Assembly: GCF_003610895.1 (NCBI RefSeq)
Contig: NZ_MCAS01000001.1
Span: 186,001-250,000, forward strand
Reading direction: 5' to 3'
DNA: 64,000 bases
From: Paraburkholderia fungorum
Lineage (GTDB): Bacteria; Pseudomonadota; Gammaproteobacteria; Burkholderiales; Burkholderiaceae
In this document: in pieces, positions 7,218 through 15,433 of the stretch
Layout: each line of letters opens with the position of its first letter
How positions within the stretch are numbered: position 1 is the first letter of the stretch
Program-made: the position numbers and the translations under genes
Notes under the pieces: generated by a model
What the model was told of the DNA's origin: nothing
The model's database searches: none
Seen by the model: the letters and a program-made list of their open reading frames with translations, nothing else

Positions 7218-10016
7218 TCAGCTTGCCGTACCTGAACCTACGTTTCTCTCGACACTTATGGTCGACTGGCCTTGCGCCCGGTGCCTGGCACTGAACAGAC
7301 TGACGAACTGTTCAAAACCCTGGATCGGCAGCGGCTTGCAAAAGAGGAAACCTTGATAGGCATGGCATCCCGCTACCGCAAGGAAATCTCTTTGCGCTTC
7401 GGTTTCAACGCCTTCGGCGATGACACCCAGATTAAAGCTTCGCGCAAGCGCCACGATGGTTCGCGCGATGTCGGCGTCGTTGGGGTCGACCAGAATGTCG
7501 CGCACAAACGACCGGTCAATCTTCAGTTGATCCAACGGCAATCTCTTCAGATAGGCGAGCGACGAGTAGCCCGTCCCGAAGTCGTCCAGCGAGAACGTCA
7601 CGCCTCGAGCACGAAGCGCACTCATTTTTTCAATAATGTCCTGTACGTTCTCGACCAGAACGCTTTCGGTCAGTTCAAGCTTGAGCCGGTCCGCCCTCGC
7701 CCCAGTCTGATTGATGACCTCGAGTACGCCGTCCACGAAGTCAGGCTCGCGAAATTGCCGGGCGCTGACGTTCACTGCCACGGACAGATGCGCCATCGAC
7801 GGGCACGTCGCCCACACCGCCAGCTGAGCGCATGCGGACGCCAGCACCTTTCGCCCCATCTCGAGAATCAGTCCGGACTCCTCCGCGAGCGGGATAAACT
7901 CGCCCGGAGGGATCAGGCCGCGCTCAGGATGCGCCCAGCGCACCAGCGCTTCCGCACCGGTGATGTAATTGCCGTCGACAACCTGCGCCTGATAGTGAAG
8001 AACAATCCGGTTCTCCTCGATGGCATTGCGCAGCCCGACCTCCAGCTCGGCACGTTTGAGCACCGCCGTTTGCATCGCGGGGTCGAAGAAACACATGGCA
8101 TTGCGGCCGCGCTCCTTCGATTGATACATGGCCAGATCGGCCTGCTTGAAAAGCTCGTCGATGGAGGTCTGCTCCCCGCTGAATACCGTGACGCCTATGC
8201 TGGCGGTGCTCCGGAACTGGACACCGTTGAGCTCGTAGGCGAATCCCAGCACGGAGAGAATTCTTTCCCCCACCGCCTCGGTTTCCATTGTCGCCACGGC
8301 CTCGTCCGGACTCAGATTGCCCAATACGACAACGAACTCGTCGCCGCCGACGCGGGCAACCGTGTCTGCCTCATTGACGCTATTCGACAGACGATGTGCG
8401 ACCTGCCGCAGGAGCAGATCGCCTTTGTCGTGCCCGAGCGTGTCGTTCAGCGTTTTGAAGTGGTCGAGATCGATGAACATCAGGGCGCCGCAGACCCTGT
8501 TCTCGCGGCTGACCACCATGGATTGCCTTAGCCGGTCCAGCAGCAGCGCGCGATTGGGCAGGCGTGTGAGCGTGTCATAGAAGGCCAGCTCGCGGATTTT
8601 CTCCTCCGACTTCTTGCGCTCGGTGATATCGCGGCCGCTGGTACGGAAACCGATGAAGTCTCCCCGCTGATTGCTGATCGGAACCCAGGAGACCGACAGC
8701 CACAGCAGCGAACCATCCTTGCGCACGCAACGAAACTCGAGATCCTCGCCGCGAGAGCCCTGCAGCCCCTTCTTGAATTCCGGCGCAACGCGAATCAGGT
8801 CCTCCGGATGAATCAGCGTGCGGGCGAAGTCGGACATCGCCATGCACTCGGCGACGGTATACCCCGTGTAATACTCGACCGAAGGATTGATCCAGCGAGG
8901 CTTGCCGTCCTGCCCCCACCAGATCTCCAGGTTCACCGTGCAGTCGGCAATGGCACGAAACTTCTCTTCGTTCTCGCGCAACTCCCGCGTCATCGCCGAG
9001 GCTAGCCGCATAGCGCGCTCGCGCCCCGTCATCATGAGCCAGGTCAAAAGCGCCAACAGGAGACTCAAACCCGTGCCGGTGCCTGCAATCAACACCTCCG
9101 CATTGCGTCCCAGGCGGGAGCGAAACTCGTCGGAGGCGCTCATCAGGAGCGTCCAGTCATGCCCGTCCACAACGAGATATTCGTTTGCGCTGATGATCGC
9201 GGGCGCGCGCCGGTTGCCTGGTTCGGCAGTGCGATGCAGCAGCGCTGCGTCCAATGGCTCAACCCCGTCGTAAATGGCCAGCGAGACGCCGGGCGGCTGT
9301 TCGCCGTAGAGACTGGCCATCACGTCGTGCATCTGGAACGAGGCATAGACCCAACCGACAATGTTCGCCCGGCGTTGCGCGAGGTCGTCCTGCGCCTTGC
9401 CGGCGGCGTAGATCGGCAGGTACATGATGAAACCTGGCCGGGAGTCCGGGTCCACGTCGATCGTGAGGCGCACTTTCCCCGACAGGGCCGCCATGCCGGA
9501 ATCGCGGGCCTTCTCCATCGCGGCGCGGCGCACCGGTTCGTCCCAGGCGTCAAGACCGGGCGAGCTGCGCGCGATGCCGATAAAGGGCTCACGTTGAATG
9601 ATTGGGGCATAAGCCGCGCGTGGCCCGTCGGGACGAATCGCGTAGTCGGCAACGCCGCTCTGACGCATGCCCGCTATGTGGGCCGCCTTACGCGCCGCGG
9701 GCACCCATTCGATCACACCGACGCCGTGGATCCCGGAAAAGTTCGCGTCGAGATTGAGCGCGTTCACATAACGCCGGAACCTGTCGCGATCGATCGTTCC
9801 GTTCGCGGCAAACAGGCTCTGCACGCCGCGCAACATCAGCTCATAGGTCGCCATGCGCTGCTCGACGCGGCCTACCGCATCACTCACGGTGTACTCAAAC
9901 TGGCTGCGAAGCTCTTTGCGACTCGCCTGCCGTTCGTGATTCCAGACGATCCAGGTCACGCAGAGCGATGCGGATAAAACCAGCAACGGCAGCAGGATGG
10001 CGCGCACCCGGATCAC
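7218..10016 (-). CDS. CHASE-PAS-GGDEF-EAL c-di-GMP signalling protein
   Basis: A 932-residue inner-membrane sensor that may make and/or degrade cyclic di-GMP. Order: TM1 (about 7-27), periplasmic CHASE domain (about 70-230), TM2 (about 307-330), PAS (about 350-465), GGDEF and EAL. The cyclase motif GGDEF (557-561) is intact. The allosteric RxxD site is not present (NEAD at 548-551). The phosphodiesterase signature EAL (689-691) and the later DDFGTGYSS loop are intact, so both activities are possible. The GTG start overlaps the stop of the upstream binding-protein gene by four bases (GTGA), implying translational coupling. The periplasmic binding protein may therefore present a ligand to the CHASE domain; that is inference. 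Confidence 0.92.
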   Translation of the reverse strand: MIRVRAILLPLLVLSASLCVTWIVWNHERQASRKELRSQFEYTVSDAVGRVEQRMATYELMLRGVQSLFAANGTIDRDRFRRYVNALNLDANFSGIHGVGVIEWVPAARKAAHIAGMRQSGVADYAIRPDGPRAAYAPIIQREPFIGIARSSPGLDAWDEPVRRAAMEKARDSGMAALSGKVRLTIDVDPDSRPGFIMYLPIYAAGKAQDDLAQRRANIVGWVYASFQMHDVMASLYGEQPPGVSLAIYDGVEPLDAALLHRTAEPGNRRAPAIISANEYLVVDGHDWTLLMSASDEFRSRLGRNAEVLIAGTGTGLSLLLALLTWLMMTGRERAMRLASAMTRELRENEEKFRAIADCTVNLEIWWGQDGKPRWINPSVEYYTGYTVAECMAMSDFARTLIHPEDLIRVAPEFKKGLQGSRGEDLEFRCVRKDGSLLWLSVSWVPISNQRGDFIGFRTSGRDITERKKSEEKIRELAFYDTLTRLPNRALLLDRLRQSMVVSRENRVCGALMFIDLDHFKTLNDTLGHDKGDLLLRQVAHRLSNSVNEADTVARVGGDEFVVVLGNLSPDEAVATMETEAVGERILSVLGFAYELNGVQFRSTASIGVTVFSGEQTSIDELFKQADLAMYQSKERGRNAMCFFDPAMQTAVLKRAELEVGLRNAIEENRIVLHYQAQVVDGNYITGAEALVRWAHPERGLIPPGEFIPLAEESGLILEMGRKVLASACAQLAVWATCPSMAHLSVAVNVSARQFREPDFVDGVLEVINQTGARADRLKLELTESVLVENVQDIIEKMSALRARGVTFSLDDFGTGYSSLAYLKRLPLDQLKIDRSFVRDILVDPNDADIARTIVALARSFNLGVIAEGVETEAQRDFLAVAGCHAYQGFLFCKPLPIQGFEQFVSLFSARHRAQGQSTISVERNVGSGTAS

Positions 10017-10807
10017 GGTGACGCCTTGAAGTTGACCATGGAATCGGCCAGATCCGGCCTGAAGTACTTTTCGAAGATCCGCCGCACCGTTCCGTCCGCA
10101 CGCATTTCATCTACCAGCGCCCGCCACTTCTCCCGTTCGCCGGCCGGGAGCGCCTTCTTCGACATGATCAGGCCGTGCGGCACCGAGGGATCGTTAAACT
10201 CGACGATCGTCGTCATGTCACGGATCTTTTTCTCATCCAGCGCGGGGTAATCGAAGGGTTCGATAATCATGCCCTGGATCTGTCGAAGAATAAGCGCCTG
10301 GTAGAGCGGCTCGAGCCCCCCCGCGAGGCTGACCCGGTTTTCCGCCGTCAGCCTGTCGACCAGTTCGTTGGCCGACGCGCTATAGCGAAAACTGCGGATT
10401 ACGCCGAGCTGGGCTTGCCGGTTGCGCTCGAAGTCGGCGACGTTGCGGATGCCGGCGTCCTTGCGTACGAGCAGATAGTATTTATTACTGAAGTACCACG
10501 CAAACGACGCGTATTGATTGCGCTCGTCGTTCGCGATTCCAGACAGGCTGAAATCGAGCGCGCCCGACTCGATCAGTTTCCAGATACGTGCCCGTGACAT
10601 CAGACTGACCTTGATCTGGCAACCGCTGCGCCGGATCAGCTCGTCGGCAAAGTCTTTGTCGATGCCGCTGTCGGTGTCGAGCGAATAGAGCAGGCCATGG
10701 TCATGCAATCCGAGCGTGAACGGCCGGGAGCAATCCGGGCCGCCCGCAACGGCATTGCTTACGAAACACGCTGCCAACAAGACCCCGCCAAGCCAGTTTC
10801 GAATCAC
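10013..10807 (-). CDS. periplasmic solute-binding protein, family 3-like
   Basis: A 264-residue exported protein with a signal peptide (hydrophobic stretch about residues 3-20, ending near SNAVAGG) and an amino-acid-type extracellular binding fold (IDKDFADELIRRSG, LIESGALDFSLSGI). The start is the GTG at 10807, preceded by GGAGG; a longer reading to 10855 has no support. There is no ABC permease or ATPase nearby. Instead the gene is coupled by a four-base overlap to a CHASE-GGDEF-EAL sensor, which suggests a sensory rather than a transport role, as in other binding protein/cyclase pairs. The ligand is unknown. Confidence 0.87.
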   Translation of the reverse strand: MIRNWLGGVLLAACFVSNAVAGGPDCSRPFTLGLHDHGLLYSLDTDSGIDKDFADELIRRSGCQIKVSLMSRARIWKLIESGALDFSLSGIANDERNQYASFAWYFSNKYYLLVRKDAGIRNVADFERNRQAQLGVIRSFRYSASANELVDRLTAENRVSLAGGLEPLYQALILRQIQGMIIEPFDYPALDEKKIRDMTTIVEFNDPSVPHGLIMSKKALPAGEREKWRALVDEMRADGTVRRIFEKYFRPDLADSMVNFKASP

Positions 10808-11142
10808 AACGCCTCCGTAGCGGAATGACGCCTGGTTATATTCTCGCCGGGCCATAATCCGCCGGCATGTTCAGGCAGGTCTATTTTGCTCATACCCTAC
10901 TTTTATCACAGAATCCGGGACACTTTTCTGACCCAATGCGCGGCCGGTGTGCGACGCCCCACCCAACTATCCAGGCGAAATCGGACCGGACGTACATGAC
11001 ATCCATTGACCGTGCAGCCCCGCCACTCAAAGACGAAGTACAGGCAGCCATCGAAGGCGATTCTGAAAGGTAGAGCCGGTAGCATGCGAAACACGCTTGC
11101 GAACCCTCCTTTCAATCACGCATCACTTACATTTCATTTTCC
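10808..11142. other. intergenic region, no gene recognised
   Basis: Divergent upstream region between the binding-protein gene and kup. Short ORFs here lack a ribosome binding site and family resemblance. I could not pick out a convincing promoter or riboswitch. Confidence 0.4.
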
Positions 11143-11223
11143 ATGGCTACCTACATCCTACTCGGCGGCGGCTTGGCCGTGGCTTTGCTGATTGCGGCAT
11201 GGGGCATCTGGAAACTCAGATAG
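11143..11223 (+). CDS. possible 26-residue membrane peptide
   Basis: An ATG-initiated ORF encoding MATYILLGGG followed by a hydrophobic stretch and ending in WGIWKLR, i.e. one predicted transmembrane helix with a positive C-terminus. It lies 207 bases before kup on the same strand. There is no clear Shine-Dalgarno sequence, and I know no family for it. It resembles small single-span accessory peptides of ion transporters only in size and topology, so this is a tentative call. Confidence 0.3.
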   Translation: MATYILLGGGLAVALLIAAWGIWKLR

Positions 11224-11430
11224 CGGAAGATCGCTTACGCGCAAGACGTTGCGGCAGGACGCGAAGGGCTTCGCCCTGCGCCCGCGAGTCCCGCGGGTTG
11301 GCCCGGGAGTTTGCCCCTGGTTCGCTCGCAATTTGCGTCAAACGCAGCAGTCGCTGTCATCAATACGCCGCGCGCCTACGGAAATATCCGTAGACCGCGC
11401 GTCCGCGGCAACCCTCAACCTGAATCCCCT

Positions 11431-13329
11431 ATGTCCTCCACTGCTCTCAGCGCAGCCTCCTCTGCAAAAAAAGCTGCGCCCGGCCTTGTGCTCGGCGCCA
11501 TCGGGGTCGTGTTCGGCGACATCGGAACCAGCCCGCTCTATACGCTGCGCGAATGCCTGAAGGCAGCGGGCGGCATCACGCAAACCAATGTGTTCGGTAT
11601 TGTGTCGCTGATTCTGTGGTCGATCATCATTGTCGTCACGCTGAAGTACGTCAGCTTCGTGATGCGTGCGGACAACGAAGGTGAAGGCGGCATCCTGGCG
11701 CTCACCGCGCTTGCATCCGGCGTCGCGCCCGCACGATTGCGCAACGTTCTGCTAACGCTTGGGGTGTTCGGCGCGGCCATGTTCTACGGCGATTCGATGA
11801 TCACGCCGGCCATTTCGGTGATATCCGCCGTGGAAGGCGTGACGCTCGTGGACCCGCATCTGACCGAATGGATTGTTCCCATCTCGCTCGTCATCCTTAC
11901 CGGCCTGTTCAAAATCCAGAAACGCGGCACGGGCGCGGTCGGCCAGGTTTTCGGACCGGTGATGATCGTATGGTTCGTCACGCTGGCGGTGCTCGGCATC
12001 TCCCATATCGTCACGCATACGGCTATCGTGCGGGCCGTGTCGCCGCTCTATGCAATCGCATTCGTCGCGCACGCGCCGGCCACCGCCTTCGTGGTGCTGG
12101 GTTCGGTCTTCCTCGCGCTGACCGGCGGCGAGGCGCTCTATGCCGACATGGGTCATTTCGGCAAGAAGCCGATCACGCTCGCGTGGCTGTTTCTCGTGCT
12201 GCCGAGCCTGGTGCTGAACTATTTCGGTCAGGCGGCACTGGTTCTGGAAAAGCCCTCAGCGATTGCTCAACCGTTTTTTCAGTCCGCGCCTGACTGGGCG
12301 CTGGTGCCGCTGGTCGTGCTCGCCACGGCGGCCACTATCATCGCGTCGCAGGCCGTTATCTCGGGCGCTTTTTCGATGACCAAGCAGGCCGTGCAACTCG
12401 GTTTTCTGCCGCGCATCCCGGTCGTGCACACGTCGACGCACGAGATCGGCCAGGTGTATGTCCCGTTCATCAACGTCACGCTTTACGCGGCCGTGGTTTT
12501 TCTGGTGGTGTTCTTCAAATCCTCTGACAATCTGGCGGCGGCTTACGGCATTGCCGTGGCATCGACCATGCTGCTGACCACCTTGCTGATGTACTTCATC
12601 ACTCACTGCCTGTGGCATTGGAAGCCGCTCGCAACGGCGGCTGTCATCGGGCCCCTCGCTCTCGTCGACGCGGTGTTCGTGTCGAGCAACATCAGCAAGG
12701 TGCTTGAAGGCGGCTGGTTTCCGCTGCTCGCCGGGGGCGCGCTGTTTACCGTAATGACAACCTGGCACAAAGGACGTGAAACGGTTGTCGACCGGATGAA
12801 AACCGACAATATGCCGCTGGTGGCCCTGATCCAATCCCTCTGCGGCGGCGAGCACTCGCCACCCCGCGTGAACGGCACGGCCGTCTTTCCGGGCGGGGTC
12901 GTGGACATGGCGCCCTCCGCGTTTCTGCATAACCTGAAGCACAACGGCGTCATGCATCAGGTCAACATCTTCCTTGCGGGCACGACGGACAACGTGCCTC
13001 ATGTTCCTGACGAGCGCAAAGCGACGGTAGTCGACCTTGGGCACGGCTGCTACGCCGTCACGGTTCACTACGGCTTCATGGAGATTCCGAACGTCCCCTT
13101 CATTCTCGAACTGGCGCAGAAACAGATGCCGAACTGGAACTACGAAGCCGCAGATACGTCGTTCTTCCTCGCGCGCGACACCGTCATGGCGACCGGCGAA
13201 AGCAAATCGATGCCGCTCTGGCGCGAGAAGCTGTTCGCGTTTCTTGCCAGAAACGCGGCACAGGCGGCCGAGTACTACAGCCTGCCCGCTAACCGTGTGG
13301 TGGAAATGGGCGGTCAGATCAATATCTGA
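11431..13329 (+). CDS. kup: Kup potassium uptake protein
   Basis: A 632-residue low-affinity K+:H+ symporter of the KUP/HAK/KT family. The signature GVVFGDIGTSPLYTLRE is present near residue 30, followed by about twelve TM segments (to about 460) and the cytoplasmic C-terminal domain of about 170 residues (GTAVFPGG, VDLGHGCYAVTVHYGFME, ending AEYYSLPANRVVEMGGQINI). Length matches the family. The start at 11431 begins at MSSTALSA; the longer ORF to 11311 adds an unlikely basic extension. A 54-base hairpin follows the stop. No regulator is adjacent. Confidence 0.96.
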   Translation: MSSTALSAASSAKKAAPGLVLGAIGVVFGDIGTSPLYTLRECLKAAGGITQTNVFGIVSLILWSIIIVVTLKYVSFVMRADNEGEGGILALTALASGVAPARLRNVLLTLGVFGAAMFYGDSMITPAISVISAVEGVTLVDPHLTEWIVPISLVILTGLFKIQKRGTGAVGQVFGPVMIVWFVTLAVLGISHIVTHTAIVRAVSPLYAIAFVAHAPATAFVVLGSVFLALTGGEALYADMGHFGKKPITLAWLFLVLPSLVLNYFGQAALVLEKPSAIAQPFFQSAPDWALVPLVVLATAATIIASQAVISGAFSMTKQAVQLGFLPRIPVVHTSTHEIGQVYVPFINVTLYAAVVFLVVFFKSSDNLAAAYGIAVASTMLLTTLLMYFITHCLWHWKPLATAAVIGPLALVDAVFVSSNISKVLEGGWFPLLAGGALFTVMTTWHKGRETVVDRMKTDNMPLVALIQSLCGGEHSPPRVNGTAVFPGGVVDMAPSAFLHNLKHNGVMHQVNIFLAGTTDNVPHVPDERKATVVDLGHGCYAVTVHYGFMEIPNVPFILELAQKQMPNWNYEAADTSFFLARDTVMATGESKSMPLWREKLFAFLARNAAQAAEYYSLPANRVVEMGGQINI

Positions 13330-13339
13330 GCACCGGCGT

Positions 13340-13393
13340 CTCCTTGCCGTTCAGCATGGGCCGACCTCGCTCATGAACGGACACGGCAAGGAG
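13340..13393 (+). terminator. long hairpin after kup
   Basis: Arms CTCCTTGCCGT and ACGGCAAGGAG are fully complementary and separated by about 32 bases. An internal alternative stem CCGTTCA/TGAACGG overlaps the first. There is no U-tract, so this may be an mRNA-stabilising or factor-dependent end rather than an intrinsic terminator. Confidence 0.4.
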
Positions 13394-13429
13394 TACGACT
13401 TGATCGGTACAGCGAACTTCTCCGCCCAG

Positions 13430-13666
13430 TCATCCCGCGTCCAGCATTCGCAATACGGCATTGCCTTCGTCCGTAATCGCGAACCTGGCTTCACCCGGTT
13501 CCGAGCCGACCAGCCGGGCCAGCCCGGCTTCGCGAAGCGCGAGCACATCCTCAGTTGCGGCCCTCACCTCAACCGGTGTTTGAAGCAGCACCAGCAGCGT
13601 CGCCAGTTCATGTGCACTCAGGCAACGCCGTGCCTCGGGCGTGTCGTTGCGTTCAATGACCTTCAT
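13430..13666 (-). CDS. small conserved-looking protein, unknown function
   Basis: A 78-residue soluble protein (MKVIERNDTPEARR..., ending in AITDEGNAVLRMLDAG). The ATG at 13666 has AGGAGG at ideal spacing, which supports real translation. The sequence reads like a small winged-helix-type domain: helices around ARRCLSAHELATLLVLL and LREAGLARLV, then a beta-like segment and DEGNAVLRML, a pattern seen in MarR/PadR-like wings. No function is assigned. It is convergent with kup. Confidence 0.6.
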   Translation of the reverse strand: MKVIERNDTPEARRCLSAHELATLLVLLQTPVEVRAATEDVLALREAGLARLVGSEPGEARFAITDEGNAVLRMLDAG

Positions 13667-13763
13667 GGTCAACCTCCTGTCCGGCGCAGACTCTTTTCAG
13701 GTTTCACCTGCGTGTCGTCCTTACGACGGCATGCAGATGTGACGGTGGCCTGACGCGGCAGCG

Positions 13764-14120
13764 TCAGGAGAACCACCAGCTAAGCCGCAACGAGCGGCCC
13801 AACTCATCGGCGATGGAAGACGTGCACAGCATCGCGACCAGCGCGAACGCGGCTACCGTGACGGCGACAATCGCGTACCCGGTAGGCGTGAGCGGATTAC
13901 CTGCATAGGCCACGCGAAGGGCGGAGCGCGCGGCCAGTTTCCCGGCGCGGCGCAGATGACTTACCGCTGCCGACCGACGGCTTGCATCGGCAACGCCGGC
14001 GCGCGCTGCTGCCGGAGCCGGCGTGGAAACAGCCATCAGATGCGCGCGGGCGGCAACCCGCAGTGGGTGTGGCGCACGCACGGCGCCACCGAAAAACACA
14101 ACGAATGATTTGACGAACAT
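13764..14120 (-). CDS. hypothetical membrane protein
   Basis: A 118-residue ORF starting MFVKSFVVFFGG, with an N-terminal hydrophobic patch, an Ala/Arg-rich middle and one clear C-terminal transmembrane helix (TGYAIVAVTVAAFALVAMLC). The start at 14120 is supported weakly by GGGGG upstream. No family is recognised. It shares strand with the 78-residue gene 97 bases downstream and may be cotranscribed. Codon bias is compatible with coding, but I rate it as uncertain. Confidence 0.45.
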   Translation of the reverse strand: MFVKSFVVFFGGAVRAPHPLRVAARAHLMAVSTPAPAAARAGVADASRRSAAVSHLRRAGKLAARSALRVAYAGNPLTPTGYAIVAVTVAAFALVAMLCTSSIADELGRSLRLSWWFS

Positions 14121-14626
14121 AAGCGCACCCCCGTCCTGCCCGGACATAGCGGGCGACGTGTGACGACGTGACTGCATCTCGCAAGCGGACTGGCGACGAC
14201 TGGCGAAAAGCGGCCAAACAAAGGGAGCGTGCTGCTGACGGACCGGCAGGGAGCCAGTCGGTAATGAAGCGCGCTAACCCGACAAAAGCGAGTTAGCGGC
14301 GAAGGAGTGATCCTGCGGCGGCTATCTCGCGGTGACTTCGCCGGTGCAGACCGGCATCGAACTTCCACTACTAGAGCATGTGTCCACGAGGGACTCCTTT
14401 TGATGAGACGGGCGGATTGTATTCGGCTCTCGCCAGAAACTGCAAGTAAAAAAACCTGCAGGAAATCGCAGCCCGAATCGCCTGACCAGAGTCGCGCGCC
14501 AACCGATTCTGTTTCCGGCATCCTTTTTTCAAATGCCAATCACGCCCCGCAACGGCGGCTCTTTCCTGTCAATTTTGAAAGGAAGTGAGGCTAAAAAATT
14601 ATATTGGCTCTGCTTAGCGAATCATG
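14121..14626. other. intergenic, no gene recognised
   Basis: About 500 bases without a supported gene. Two overlapping ORFs on opposite strands (14036-14539 and 14307-14588) look like noise. No tRNA or known riboswitch was recognised. Confidence 0.4.
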
Positions 14627-14656
14627 TTGACTTCAGATTCGCACGACGCCTAAAAT
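14627..14656 (+). promoter_or_regulatory. candidate sigma-70 promoter for the NRAMP-like gene
   Basis: TTGACT and TAAAAT with an 18-base spacer, in an AT-rich stretch unlike the surroundings. If used, transcription would start near 14663, giving a leader of roughly 770 bases before the transporter ATG at 15434, with two small ORFs inside. Confidence 0.5.
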
Positions 14657-15011
14657 TCAAAAATCTTGACAAACGGGGCTAATGCCTTGGACACCTGCAG
14701 TAGTCGACCTTCGAATAGTTTCGCTGCCTGACCGGCAGGACGTCCGCGCTCTCTTCATCCAGCCGCCGTCTTGCCTTCAGGCAGACGGTGCGCGCCGTAG
14801 TTACCTTCTCCGTGCACCTTTGTTAGCGCCATACAGCTGCGGCATTGTCGCGTCCTTTCGCGTCCTTCCGTATCCATATGGCACCGCGTCGCGAGCATCG
14901 ACTCGCGGCAGCGTCCGTTCGCGCCTTGCCGATTTTCAGTGGCGCAGACGGACGCGTGAATAGGCACGCCCGTCACAAACATGCGTGCCAAAACGTAGAC
15001 AAGGAGCCGCC

Positions 15012-15077
15012 ATGCCGGACAGTGACAGTTATCCCTTATGCCGCACACCTCACCCTTTGCCTGAGGAAAGCGAGTAG
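15012..15077 (+). CDS. acidic/proline-rich leader peptide, 21 residues
   Basis: ATG preceded by AAGGAG at ideal distance. The product is MPDSDSYPLCRTPHPLPEES plus a final Glu: three of the first six residues are Asp or Pro and the last four include three Glu. Such acidic and proline-rich nascent chains destabilise the translating ribosome when Mg2+ is low, and they are used as sensors in leaders of Mg2+ transporter genes such as mgtA. A GC hairpin (CGCGC-ATA-GCGCG, 15091-15103) follows the stop codon by 13 bases. It lies 357 bases before the NRAMP-like gene. The sensor role is inference. Confidence 0.5.
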   Translation: MPDSDSYPLCRTPHPLPEESE

Positions 15078-15166
15078 ACGTTCGTCGGTACGCGCATAGC
15101 GCGCCCGGCCTCCAGGTCTGCTGGCTTTCCGCGAACCGCGTTAAGCCAAACGCATGGAGAAATATC

Positions 15167-15307
15167 ATGAACTTCGGCCTCCTTCTGTCACAACTGCCGC
15201 ACGTCGAAGAATCGCGCGTCCACTACGACGCCATGCTGGCGCTGCATGCCAACGAACCGCACAAGCTCGCTGCGTTCTGGCAGCGCCTTAAAGCACTCGT
15301 TTCTTAA
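15167..15307 (+). CDS. small protein upstream of the NRAMP-like transporter, 46 residues
   Basis: ORF encoding MNFGLLLSQLPHVEESR, then VHYDAMLALHANEPHKLAAF and WQRLKALVS. GGAG lies ten bases before the ATG. It has no transmembrane stretch, an amphipathic pattern and many His/Glu residues. It lies 126 bases before the transporter and after the leader peptide, on the same strand. A role as small regulator or accessory of the transporter is possible; I know no homologue. Confidence 0.5.
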   Translation: MNFGLLLSQLPHVEESRVHYDAMLALHANEPHKLAAFWQRLKALVS

Positions 15308-15433
15308 TCTCCCGCGCCCTTTCCGCCATACGCAAGCGACGCCGTCGATCGACGACACACGCCCTTACGTATGCCGGAGGTGCGCAATTTCATCATCGCC
15401 CTTTTAATAACCAGAATCAGGGAAGAAAGAAAA

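Noticed and set aside
10867..11115. ORFs of 68 and 69 residues on opposite strands before kup
   Set aside because: Overlapping, no ribosome binding site, no recognisable features.
14036..14588. Overlapping ORFs on both strands (167 and 93 residues)
   Set aside because: No ribosome binding sites, composition unlike real proteins, and they conflict with each other.
14660..15165. yybP-ykoY Mn2+ riboswitch or M-box before the NRAMP-like gene
   Set aside because: I looked for the conserved GGGGAGUAG-type core of the Mn2+ riboswitch and saw none; a covariance-model search would settle it.
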